A stretch of 64,000 bases of DNA from Acidimicrobiaceae bacterium (lineage in GTDB: Bacteria; Actinomycetota; Acidimicrobiia; Acidimicrobiales; RAAP-2), in NCBI GenBank assembly GCA_003153575.1, contig PLZW01000022.1:80909-144908 (forward strand), written 5' to 3'. Position numbers and translations under genes: made by a program. Position 1 is the stretch's first letter. Each line of letters starts with the position of its first letter. Shown piece after piece: positions 33,716 to 42,450 of this stretch. The notes below the pieces were generated by a model. The model did no database searches. It was given only the letters and a program-made list of their open reading frames with translations, and was not told the origin of the DNA.

Positions 33716-34705
33716 GTGAAGATCGCAGTCCTCGGGGGAGGATCGTGGGGCACGACGGTGGCGTCGTTGGTGGCGCACAATCACGACACCGTGCTGTGGG
33801 CGCGCAACCCCGAAGTCGCCCGTACCGTCAACGAGGATCACGAGAACCCGGCCTATGTGCCGGGTTTCGCCCTCGACCCGGCCCTGTCGGCGACATCGGG
33901 CCTCGAGGAGGCGGTGTGCGGGGCCGACTTCATGGTCATGGGCGTGCCGACGTCGGGCTTCCGGCGCGTGCTCGAGGACGCTGCGCCGTTCATGCGCCCG
34001 TGGATCCCGGTGGTCAGCCTGTCGAAGGGCCTCGAGCGGGGCTCGCACCTGCGGATGACCGAGGTCATCAAGCAGGTGGTGCCGGGCCATCCGGTCGCCG
34101 CTCTCACCGGGCCCAACATCGCCGGCGAGATCCTGGCCGGCAAGGCCGCCGCCGCGGTGATCGCCACCGAGGACCTCGAAGTGGCCAGGGCCATCCAGGC
34201 GGTGTTCACCCGGGGTGTCTTCCGGGTCTACATCAACGACGACGTGATCGGCTGCGAGCTGGGCGGGGCACTGAAGAACGTGATCGCCATCGCCGCCGGC
34301 ATCGGCGAGGGACTCGGCGTCGGCGACAACACCCGGGCCGCGGTCATGTCCCGCGGCCTCGCCGAACTGATCCGTCTCGGGGAGGCGATGGGGGCCAAGC
34401 CCGCCACCTTCGCCGGGTTGGCGGGCATGGGCGACCTGATCGCCACGTGCGTGAGTCCGCACAGTCGGAATCGGCGGGTGGGCGAGCAGCTGGGCAAGGG
34501 CCGCAAGCTGGAGGACATCCTCGACGAGATGCACATGGTGGCGGAGGGCGTGAACACGGCCAAGGTGGCCCTCGAACTGGCCGAGACCCACGGTCTCGAC
34601 CTTCCGATCTGCCGCATGATCGACAAGGTCGTGAAGGGGGACATCGAGCCGATCGACACGTACTGGGGCCTCACCCCTGCCGGCCACGAAGCCGAGCCCG
34701 GCTAG
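33716..34705 (+). CDS. gpsA: glycerol-3-phosphate dehydrogenase [NAD(P)+]
   Basis: KIAVLGGGSWGTTVASLVAHN, LTGPNIAGEI, ELGGALKNVIAIAAGIGEGLGVGDNTRAAVMSRGLAE. Confidence 0.95.
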   Translation: MKIAVLGGGSWGTTVASLVAHNHDTVLWARNPEVARTVNEDHENPAYVPGFALDPALSATSGLEEAVCGADFMVMGVPTSGFRRVLEDAAPFMRPWIPVVSLSKGLERGSHLRMTEVIKQVVPGHPVAALTGPNIAGEILAGKAAAAVIATEDLEVARAIQAVFTRGVFRVYINDDVIGCELGGALKNVIAIAAGIGEGLGVGDNTRAAVMSRGLAELIRLGEAMGAKPATFAGLAGMGDLIATCVSPHSRNRRVGEQLGKGRKLEDILDEMHMVAEGVNTAKVALELAETHGLDLPICRMIDKVVKGDIEPIDTYWGLTPAGHEAEPG

Positions 34706-34713
34706 TTCTCTGG

Positions 34714-35442
34714 CTAGGCCTCCGGCTGGTTCGCCGGCGGATCCTCCGGAGAGCCGGCGGGCCCATCGGCCCGAAAGCTGGGGGGTGCGTACGAGGCATC
34801 GGCGGCCGCCTGGAAGGCCACGGCGGGGTGGAAGTGCCACCCGCCGAGACGCTGTTCGATGGAGGCCCGGTCGTGCCCGGCTTCGGCCAGGCCGACCGCC
34901 AACCGCTGGGCCCGGCGCCGCATCTGCTCCGGTTCGGACAGGCGCTGTTCGGCCATCCACCGTCGGTGGCTGCGCTGCAACGGCTCGGGCAGCCGGCTCA
35001 GGTGGCGGAGGGGCAGCGGGGGGATGTGCTGGCGGACGGCGAGCTCACCGGGGCCCCGGGGGCGGGCCAGTTCGAAGGTGATGAGGCGGGCCAGCGCTCG
35101 GCGGAACGGCGAGTTCTTGCCCATCTTGTCGCCCAGCCCGAGCGAGCGGGCCGTCTCGGGCAGGTGGAGGTCGAATCCGTCGCCGTGGACCTCGAGCCCG
35201 TAGGTGAGGCGGCGCAGCAACCAGGTGGTACTTGGCCCGATGATCGGCAACCAGTAGAGCTCCACGTAGCGGCTACAGGGGTGCAAGCCGTGCGGGTCGG
35301 CGACCGGGTCGACCCACTGTTCGATGTGGAGCCGGGGACCGTCGGCCGGTTGCAGGTCGCCGGGGGGACGCGTGTCGTCGGTTCGACTGGTTACGGGGCG
35401 GACCGGGCGGGGCGGCGGCGGGATGACGGTGGGCGTGGACAC
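34714..35442 (-). CDS. conserved hypothetical protein convergent with gpsA
   Basis: Long ORF with coding-like composition (ELYWLPIIGPSTTWLLRRL..., HIPPLPLRHLSRLPEPLQRSH). Confidence 0.65.
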   Translation of the reverse strand: MSTPTVIPPPPRPVRPVTSRTDDTRPPGDLQPADGPRLHIEQWVDPVADPHGLHPCSRYVELYWLPIIGPSTTWLLRRLTYGLEVHGDGFDLHLPETARSLGLGDKMGKNSPFRRALARLITFELARPRGPGELAVRQHIPPLPLRHLSRLPEPLQRSHRRWMAEQRLSEPEQMRRRAQRLAVGLAEAGHDRASIEQRLGGWHFHPAVAFQAAADASYAPPSFRADGPAGSPEDPPANQPEA

Positions 35443-35584
35443 GGGTGCTCCTGGGGTCGGGACCGGTACCTCGCTGATAGCGGAGGCCCGATCGATCGGA
35501 TCCGTGGAGCGTGCCTAGTCATGCTTGCCGGCGACCTAGCTGCAGACTTGTCGAGCCTCGTGGGCAAGGGCCCGGGAGAACCGA

Positions 35585-36935
35585 TCAGCCCTCGACGGCG
35601 TAGAGGTGCCATTCGCCGGGCACACCTTTGAGCGTGTGCCCGCCGCGGTCGGCGAACTGGACTGGTGACCCGGTGACCAGGTCCTTGACCGTTGAGGACA
35701 CCAGCACCTCGCCCGGACCGGCCAGCGACGACACCCGGGCCCCGATGTGCACGGCCATGCCGGCCACGTCGTCGCCCCGCAGCTCGATCTCGCCGGTGTG
35801 GATTCCAGCCCGCACTTCGAGGTCGAGCGGCCCGACGGCGTCGGCGATGGCCCGGGCGCACTCGATGGCCCGCCCTGGGCTGTCGAAGGTGGCGACGAAA
35901 CCGTCGCCGACCGTCTTGACCTCCCGCCCCCGGAAGCGCTCGAGCTGGGACCGCACGGCCCGGTCGTGGCGATCGAGGAGGTCCCGCCCGCCGGCGTCCC
36001 CCATCCGGGAGGCCCGTTCGGTCGACCCGACGATGTCGGTGAAGAGCACGGTGGCCAGCACCCGCTCGGCCCCGGCTCCGCTGCGGGCGCCTGTCAGGAA
36101 CTCCTCGATCTCGTCGAGCACCGGCCCGCTGTCGCCGACCCAGTAGAGCGAGTCGACCCCCCCGGTAGCCCCCGGTAGACGGCCCCGGGGATGCGATCGG
36201 CGATGTAACGCCCATGCTCGGGGCCGATCGGCGCGGGGATGTCGATCCGGTCGATCACCAGCGTGGGACGCCGACGTCGGGCAGGAGGTGCCTGACGTCG
36301 GTCCGGTAGACCTCGTGGATCATGGCAACCGCCATCGCCGGAGTGGCGCCGAGGTTGCCGGACCGGTCGAACCAGGCGCGGAACTCGTCGTCGTCGGCCA
36401 GGCTCGGCGCCCAGAGTGCGACATTGTCGAAGCCGCTCTCGACGGCATCGGTCTCGAAGAAGTGATCGACCTGGCGGTCGAACAGACGTAGGGGGATGCC
36501 GGCCGGGTAGTCGGGGGCCCAGAGCAACCGTGCCGATCCGTTCAGTACGACCAGGTTGGCGAGACGTTCGGGACGGGTGGCGGCCAGCGTGATCCCTTCG
36601 GGCGTGGCCAGGAATGGTGCCAGTACGGCCGGTTGGTGGGCGTCGGCGGCGTCGAGGACGGCCAGGATGTCGAGGACCCGCTGCTCGCAGGTCGGCGGGG
36701 CATCGGGGGAGCCACGCTCGGACAGACCGGTACCCCGGGCATCGAAGCGGATCAGCCGGGCGAACGAGGACAGGCGCCGGATGAACCGGGCCATGGCCGG
36801 CTCCTCGTCCATGCAGTCGATCGGTACCCACTGCCCGGTGCAGAAGAGGAGGTCGAGGGGTCCGTCACCGAGAACCTGGTACGCGATGTCCGCGTCGCCC
36901 GACCGGGCGTACCGGGTCTTGGGTCTCGACGCCAT
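35585..36935 (-). pseudogene. alpha/beta hydrolase - class III adenylate/guanylate cyclase protein interrupted by two frameshifts
   Basis: Three abutting minus-strand frames carry contiguous protein: frame A ends ...[13 protein letters not shown], frame B continues [36 protein letters not shown], frame C continues [23 protein letters not shown]...[15 protein letters not shown]...[19 protein letters not shown]. Confidence 0.8.
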
Positions 36936-36982
36936 GGGATCGAGGGTAGTGGCGGGTCTGCCCGAGGCCTGCGCCGGGCCTC

Positions 36983-37438
36983 TTACGTGGCGTCCGGCGG
37001 CTGCCAGCGCGCCACCGAATACGCCAGCATCAGCGGCACGTCGAGGGCGAAGAGCACCAGCATGCCGCTGAACAGTGCCAGCACCTTGGCAGGCGTGTGG
37101 TCGTAGAGGAAGACGTACTCGAGGATCCCGGCGATCGCGGCGTAGGCGAGGAGCGCCCATCCGAGGACCCGGAAGAAGACGGGCCGGGCGAACTCCCGGA
37201 TCCGGAGGACGAGGACGGCGTTGACGATGAGCAGGAGGGTGGCCAACCCGAGCAGGATCGTCGGGACTTCCAGGTGCGGGGGCCGGCCGTACTGGGCGGC
37301 CACCACGACCCCACCCGAGACGATGAGGATCAAGGTGGCGACGGCGAGGGGCATCACCGGCGGGTAGTCGGCCTGGCGCAGGTCTTCGGCGTCGGGTTCG
37401 CCGAACCCGGGGGGCAGCACGTCGACTGTCGCACTCAT
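36983..37438 (-). CDS. polytopic membrane protein of unknown function
   Basis: Four hydrophobic segments; ATGA 4-bp overlap with upstream membrane gene. Confidence 0.65.
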   Translation of the reverse strand: MSATVDVLPPGFGEPDAEDLRQADYPPVMPLAVATLILIVSGGVVVAAQYGRPPHLEVPTILLGLATLLLIVNAVLVLRIREFARPVFFRVLGWALLAYAAIAGILEYVFLYDHTPAKVLALFSGMLVLFALDVPLMLAYSVARWQPPDAT

Positions 37439-38091
37439 CGGCTGGCCAGGAACGTCATGATCACGATGGTGGCGATCTGCATCAATCCCGTGATGCCGGC
37501 CGTGTAGATGAAGACCTTCATCAGCCGCTGGATGCGGGCCCCGTTCGGTTGCGGCTTCTTGAGCTCGAAGAGCACGGCGAGATTGGCCGGCTCGAGCAGG
37601 CCGAGGGCGATGACCGACATCACCGCGACGATGACCATCGAGGCGACGAGCCAGCCGTGGTGCGGGTAGGACGCCTCGAGGTTGCCCACATGGCGGGCCA
37701 GCTGGAACCCGGCGCCCAGGGTCATGGCGACCAGCGTGGGCATGATCAACAGCATCTTCGGCATGAACTTGGTGGTGAACTCGATCCGGGCGGGGATGGA
37801 CAGACTCCCCATGATCGGCCCGAGCACCAGGCCGAGGAAGAGGTCGAGACTGGTCCACAGTCCGCCGCCGGCCACGTGGAAGAAGGTCAGCGCCCACAGG
37901 TTGTTGGTCGAGATGGCGACGATCAGCCCGATCAACACCACGGCCACAACGGGCAGGGCGCGGACGGGCACGATGTTGAAGTTGGGTACGGGGGGAGGAC
38001 CGGGTCCCCCGGCGCCGGGTGGTGGGGCGGCCCCCGGCTCCACGCCGCTCGCAGCGGTGTCCACCCCCGGATCGATCGCAGTGTCCGTCAT
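37435..38091 (-). CDS. polytopic membrane protein of unknown function with conserved-looking His residues
   Basis: Five hydrophobic segments; ALTFFHVAGGGLW, LARHVGNLEASYPHHGWLV. Confidence 0.65.
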   Translation of the reverse strand: MTDTAIDPGVDTAASGVEPGAAPPPGAGGPGPPPVPNFNIVPVRALPVVAVVLIGLIVAISTNNLWALTFFHVAGGGLWTSLDLFLGLVLGPIMGSLSIPARIEFTTKFMPKMLLIMPTLVAMTLGAGFQLARHVGNLEASYPHHGWLVASMVIVAVMSVIALGLLEPANLAVLFELKKPQPNGARIQRLMKVFIYTAGITGLMQIATIVIMTFLASR

Positions 38092-38154
38092 GTGCGACTC
38101 CTTTCAGGCACCGTCGGAGCACCCGCCTGCTTGAGCACTCCGCACGTCCTCGAC

Positions 38155-38182
38155 CGGTGCCGACATCCAGACTTCGGCACCG
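38155..38182 (-). terminator. hairpin CGGTGCCGA-N10-TCGGCACCG downstream of nitroreductase gene
   Basis: 9-bp perfect stem in the spacer between two minus-strand genes. Confidence 0.5.
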
Positions 38183-38229
38183 ATGGGTCATCGTACGCCG
38201 GGCCGCCCGGAGATGCCGGCTCCCGTCGC

Positions 38230-38829
38230 CTACCAACCGCCCCGGTGGACGGACTCGTCCATCGTGCGCCTCGGTCGGGTGGCGGAGGGGGACGGAGGGT
38301 CGGGCAGTGCCGGGTGGCCGAGCAGCACGGCGCCGAGCCATCGCATGCGGGCGGGAACGCCGAGCGCCTCCTTCAGTGCGCCCTCGCCGCGGAAGTTCCC
38401 GAGGAAGGCGGCCCCGACGCCCCGGTCGACGGCCCCGAGCAGCAGGCTCATGACGGCGAATGACGCGTCCACGTGCCAGTAAGGGACGACCCACTCGACC
38501 TCGTCGCCGTCAGGCCGGGCCTTGTCCGGTTCCGCGTAGCGCCTGACGTAGGCGTCGGGGTCGGAGAAGGGTAGGACCACCACCGGGGCGCGGGACAGCC
38601 CCTGGAAGCGCCGGGACCGGGCCCGCCAGTCGGCATCGGTGGTGGCCAGCCAGTAGCGGCCGGTCTGCGCCGGGCTGTCGAGCACCACGAACTCGCGACC
38701 CTGGGTGTTGCCGGCCGACGGGGCGGCCAGCGCCTCGGCCAGGAGCCCGTCCACCACGGTGCCGTCCAGGGAGGCCTCGGAGAAGCTGCGCGTCATGCGG
38801 CGCCGGCGGACGGCTTCCGAGAGCTCCAT
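38230..38829 (-). CDS. nitroreductase family protein
   Basis: MELSEAVRRRRMTRSFSEASLD, AAPSAGNTQGREFVVLDSP, GAAFLGNFRGEGALKEALGVPARMRWLGAVLLG. Confidence 0.88.
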   Translation of the reverse strand: MELSEAVRRRRMTRSFSEASLDGTVVDGLLAEALAAPSAGNTQGREFVVLDSPAQTGRYWLATTDADWRARSRRFQGLSRAPVVVLPFSDPDAYVRRYAEPDKARPDGDEVEWVVPYWHVDASFAVMSLLLGAVDRGVGAAFLGNFRGEGALKEALGVPARMRWLGAVLLGHPALPDPPSPSATRPRRTMDESVHRGGW

Positions 38830-38843
38830 GGTCGGCACGCTAC

Positions 38844-38954
38844 CCATCGATGCCCCATCGATGCCCGGGCACTGCCGGGGGCAGTGCCGGGGGCTGTGCC
38901 GGGAGCGCTGCTGAGATCGGAGTAGGGAGCGGCGTGGGGATAGGCGTGGGGATA
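38844..38954. repeat. repeat-dense divergent spacer: CCATCGATGCC x2 (38844-38865), hairpin GGCACTGCC-GGG-GGCAGTGCC (38868-38888), GGCGTGGGGATA x2 (38931-38954)
   Basis: Direct reading. Confidence 0.85.
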
Positions 38955-38990
38955 GTTGTGGGCGTCCCCGCCCGTCACTACGGTTCGTGC

Positions 38991-40397
38991 ATGAGCGAGC
39001 CGCCCATCCTGTCTCGTCGAACCCTCCTCGGCGGGGCGCTGGCCGGTGTGGCCACCATCGGACTCGCCGCCTGCTCGTCGCCGTCGTCCTCGTCGGTCAC
39101 CACGACCACGATGCCGGCCCGCCCGACCCGCAAGCTCGTGCCCGGGGACCTTCCCAATCCGGATGCCGCCGTCGGCACGGACCAGCTCCCCCAGATCAAG
39201 AACATCGTCATCGTGATGATGGAGAACCACAGTTACGACAACGTGCTCGGGATGCAGCGGGGACGGGGCGACGGTTTCACGCTGGACAAGGCCGGGAAGC
39301 CCACGGCCGCCAATCCGTGGCCGTCGGGCTCGACCTTCGCGCCGCCGGGGCCGAACGCCCAGGTGAAGGCGTTCCCCATGCCCACCCCGTGCCAGCAGGG
39401 CGGCCACCCGTACAACACGTGGGCGGCGTTCTGGACCTCGTACGCCGGGGGCCGGAACGACGGGTTCGTCCAGAGCCAGAGCGGCCCGGTCTCGATGGGG
39501 TACAACGCGCCCGAGGTGCTGCCGTTCGTGAACTCGGTGGCCGCCACGTTCCCGGTGTGCGACCGCTACTTCTGCTCCGTGGGCGCCCAGACCTACCCAA
39601 ACCGGCGCTTCCTGATGGCCGGCACGTCGCTCGGCCTGCTCTACGACACGTTTCCCGGCGAGGCGCCTCCCAACGGCACAGTGTTCCAGGCGCTCAGTGC
39701 CCACGGCATCTCATGGAAGAACTACTACGCCACGCTGCCGTCCGCACTGATCTGGTCGTACCAGGCCGGGCTGCCCGGGTTCTCCTCGCACCTCACCAAG
39801 ATCGACCAGTTCTACCTCGATGCGGCGGCCGGCTCGCTGCCGTCGGTGAGCATGGTCGACCCCGACTTCGACAAGCAGTCCGAGGAGAACCCCCAGGACG
39901 TCCAGTACGGCGACCAGTTCCTGGCCAAGGTGGTCCAGTCCGTCATGGACTCTCCCCAGTGGCCGCACACCCTTCTGGTGTGGTGCTACGACGAGTCGGG
40001 CGGCTACTACGACCATGTCCCGCCTCCGGCCGCCGTGGTGCCGGACTCGGTTCCGCCCGCCGTGGCACCGGGGGACCCGCCCGGGTCGTTCGACCGCTAC
40101 GGGTTCCGGGTTCCTGCCGGGGTGGTGTCGCCCTACGCCAGGAAGGACTACGTGTCCCACGTCGTCCATGACCACACCTCGATCCTCAAACTGGTCGAGA
40201 CCAAGTGGAACCTGCCCGTCCTCACCCAACGCGACGCGGCGGCCGACGACCTCCTCGACAGCGTGGACCTGCAGGCCCCGCCGGCATTCCTGACGCCCCC
40301 GAGGCTGGCCGCCGGACCCGACCCAGGGCTGCTGGCCGGTTGTCTGTCGACCGGTCCGGGGACGATCCCGCCGGCCGGGTACGTCACCACCTCCTAG
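38991..40397 (+). CDS. Tat-exported lipoprotein, phosphoesterase (phospholipase C / acid phosphatase family)
   Basis: Twin-Arg plus lipobox (SRRTLLGGALAGVATIGLAACSS); IKNIVIVMMENHSYDNVLG, WKNYYATLPS, VWCYDESGGYYDHVPPP. Confidence 0.9.
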   Translation: MSEPPILSRRTLLGGALAGVATIGLAACSSPSSSSVTTTTMPARPTRKLVPGDLPNPDAAVGTDQLPQIKNIVIVMMENHSYDNVLGMQRGRGDGFTLDKAGKPTAANPWPSGSTFAPPGPNAQVKAFPMPTPCQQGGHPYNTWAAFWTSYAGGRNDGFVQSQSGPVSMGYNAPEVLPFVNSVAATFPVCDRYFCSVGAQTYPNRRFLMAGTSLGLLYDTFPGEAPPNGTVFQALSAHGISWKNYYATLPSALIWSYQAGLPGFSSHLTKIDQFYLDAAAGSLPSVSMVDPDFDKQSEENPQDVQYGDQFLAKVVQSVMDSPQWPHTLLVWCYDESGGYYDHVPPPAAVVPDSVPPAVAPGDPPGSFDRYGFRVPAGVVSPYARKDYVSHVVHDHTSILKLVETKWNLPVLTQRDAAADDLLDSVDLQAPPAFLTPPRLAAGPDPGLLAGCLSTGPGTIPPAGYVTTS

Positions 40398-40535
40398 ATT
40401 CCCGACCGGGCCGCGCGGGGGAGGGAATGTCGACCCTCCTGGTAGCGTTTCACTGGACGAAGAGCAGTGCACGGGGTGCAGGCGCGTCGGGGTCCCGACC
40501 GCTACCCCGCCGATCCGTCAGGAAGCGAGACCGCA

Positions 40536-41714
40536 GTGCCCACCTTCAGAGAGATGCTCGCCGCCGCCAAGGCCAACATCAGGGAGATCACCACCGAGGA
40601 GGCTGAGGGCGAGATCGGCCTGGACGGGACGATCGTGCTGGACGTCCGCGAGCCCGACGAGTACGAGCAGGGCGCACTTCCCGGGTCGATCCACCTGCCG
40701 AGGGGGAATCTGGAGTCCTCGATCGAGGGCCGGATCCCCGACAAGTCGGCCCATGTGGTGGTCATGTGTGCCGGAGGGGTGCGCTCGGCGTTCGCCGCCG
40801 AGACCATGCAGCAGCTCGGCTACACCGACGTCGCCTCGATGATGGGCGGCTTCAACCGGTGGAAGGACGAGGGCCGGGCCTGGTCCGCCCCCCGCACGCT
40901 CAGCCCGGAGCAGCGCAACCGCTACCAGCGCCACCTCCTCCTACCCGAGGTGGGCGAGACCGGTCAGATGAAGCTCCTCGACGCCAAGGTGCTGCTGCTG
41001 GGAGCCGGAGGCCTCGGCTCGCCCGCCGCCCTCTACCTGGCCGCAGCCGGGGTGGGCACCATCGGGATCATCGACATGGACGTGGTCGACGCCTCCAACC
41101 TCCAGCGCCAGATCCTCCACAACACCGACCGGATCGGTGAGCGCAAGGTCGACTCGGCCAAGAAGACGCTGACGCTGATCAACCCCGACGTCAACGTCGT
41201 CACCTACGACGTGCGCCTCGGCGCCGACAACGTCCTCGACATCATCGACGGGTACGACGTGATCGTGGACGGGACGGACAACTTCCCGACCCGGTACCTG
41301 GTCAACGACGCGTCGCTGCTGAAGCGGATCCCGGTGATCCACGGTTCCATCTTCCGGTTCGAGGGCCAGGTCACCGTGTTCAACCCCTACGAGGGCCCCT
41401 GCTATCGCTGCCTGCTGCCCGAGCCGCCGCCGGCGGAGCTCGCCCCCAGCTGCTCGGAGGCCGGCGTGCTCGGTGTGCTGCCGGGCATCGTGGGCTCGCT
41501 CCAGGCCGTGGAGGCCATCAAGGTCCTGCTCGGCATCGGCGACACGCTCCAGGGCCGGCTCCTGGCCTACGACGCCCTCGAGCAGAGCTTCCGCACCTTC
41601 AAGGTCCGCCGTGACCCGGCCTGCCCGGCCTGCGGCCCCGACGCCGGTGAGATCGTCATCGCCGAGTACGACGACCTGTGCATGCCCCATGTGATCGAGG
41701 CGCCCGCCGGCTGA
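40536..41714 (+). CDS. rhodanese (N-term) - MoeB/ThiF adenylyltransferase (C-term) fusion
   Basis: Rhodanese DVREPDEYEQGALPGSIHLPRG..VVMCAGGVRSA then ThiF GAGGLGSPAALYLAAAGVGTIGIIDMDVVDASNLQRQILH, Zn Cys pairs CYRC/CPAC. Confidence 0.92.
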   Translation: MPTFREMLAAAKANIREITTEEAEGEIGLDGTIVLDVREPDEYEQGALPGSIHLPRGNLESSIEGRIPDKSAHVVVMCAGGVRSAFAAETMQQLGYTDVASMMGGFNRWKDEGRAWSAPRTLSPEQRNRYQRHLLLPEVGETGQMKLLDAKVLLLGAGGLGSPAALYLAAAGVGTIGIIDMDVVDASNLQRQILHNTDRIGERKVDSAKKTLTLINPDVNVVTYDVRLGADNVLDIIDGYDVIVDGTDNFPTRYLVNDASLLKRIPVIHGSIFRFEGQVTVFNPYEGPCYRCLLPEPPPAELAPSCSEAGVLGVLPGIVGSLQAVEAIKVLLGIGDTLQGRLLAYDALEQSFRTFKVRRDPACPACGPDAGEIVIAEYDDLCMPHVIEAPAG

Positions 41715-42365
41715 TCAGCCCGGATCATCCTCCCCGAGGATGATCCGGACGGCCGCAGGCACGTCGGCCACCTGGGCATCGGGCTCCGGCCCCCCGAGAT
41801 CCCACGTCCTGGCCCGGTGGATCCAGATGGTGCGCAGCCCGACGCCCTGACCGCCGCGGACATCGGCGGCCCCCGAGTCCCCGACCATCCAACCCTCGAG
41901 GGAAGTTCCGCACCGGCGCGCCGCCTCCACGAAGATGCCCGGGTCGGGCTTCCACGAGTCCAACTCGGCCGACACGCACACGGCGTCCACCTCGTCGCCC
42001 AGGCCGGTGACCTCGAGCTTGCGCAACTGGAAGCGCGGCCCGTTGGTGACGACGCCCACCTTCCAGCCGGCCGACCGGAGCCTTCGCACCGCCACGCGGG
42101 AGTCGTCGGGGAACGAGAAGGCGGCCGGATAGTCGCGGCGGTACGCCCCCACCAGGTCGTCGACCTGATGGGTCAGGCCGAACCGGGACCGCAGGCGGGC
42201 GAACAGCTCGCCACGCGGGCGCAGTCCGTCGTCGTCGTCCGTCACCAGCCAGGCGTGGGCGTCGTCGGGCAGCCCGTTGGCGTCGCAGAAGCCCCAGGCC
42301 CACCGGGCGAAGGCGGCCTCCCGGTCGAGGAGGGTGTTGTCGAGATCGAACAGGACGACCGGCAT
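41715..42365 (-). CDS. HAD family hydrolase
   Basis: [59 protein letters not shown]. Confidence 0.92.
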   Translation of the reverse strand: MPVVLFDLDNTLLDREAAFARWAWGFCDANGLPDDAHAWLVTDDDDGLRPRGELFARLRSRFGLTHQVDDLVGAYRRDYPAAFSFPDDSRVAVRRLRSAGWKVGVVTNGPRFQLRKLEVTGLGDEVDAVCVSAELDSWKPDPGIFVEAARRCGTSLEGWMVGDSGAADVRGGQGVGLRTIWIHRARTWDLGGPEPDAQVADVPAAVRIILGEDDPG

Positions 42366-42450
42366 GGGCGAGTTCTACCGCCTGAGCCGCTGGTGCGCCT
42401 TTCCGTGCCGCATTTCCGGGCGGGGGAGCCGTGGCCGTAACCTGTGTCCC

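Noticed and set aside
33682-35631. 649-aa plus ORF overlapping gpsA in another frame
   Set aside because: Arg/Gly-rich out-of-frame translation; gpsA is unambiguous in the other frame
36094-37160. Independent genes in the three frames of the cyclase region
   Set aside because: The frames read as consecutive pieces of one protein, so treated as one frameshifted gene
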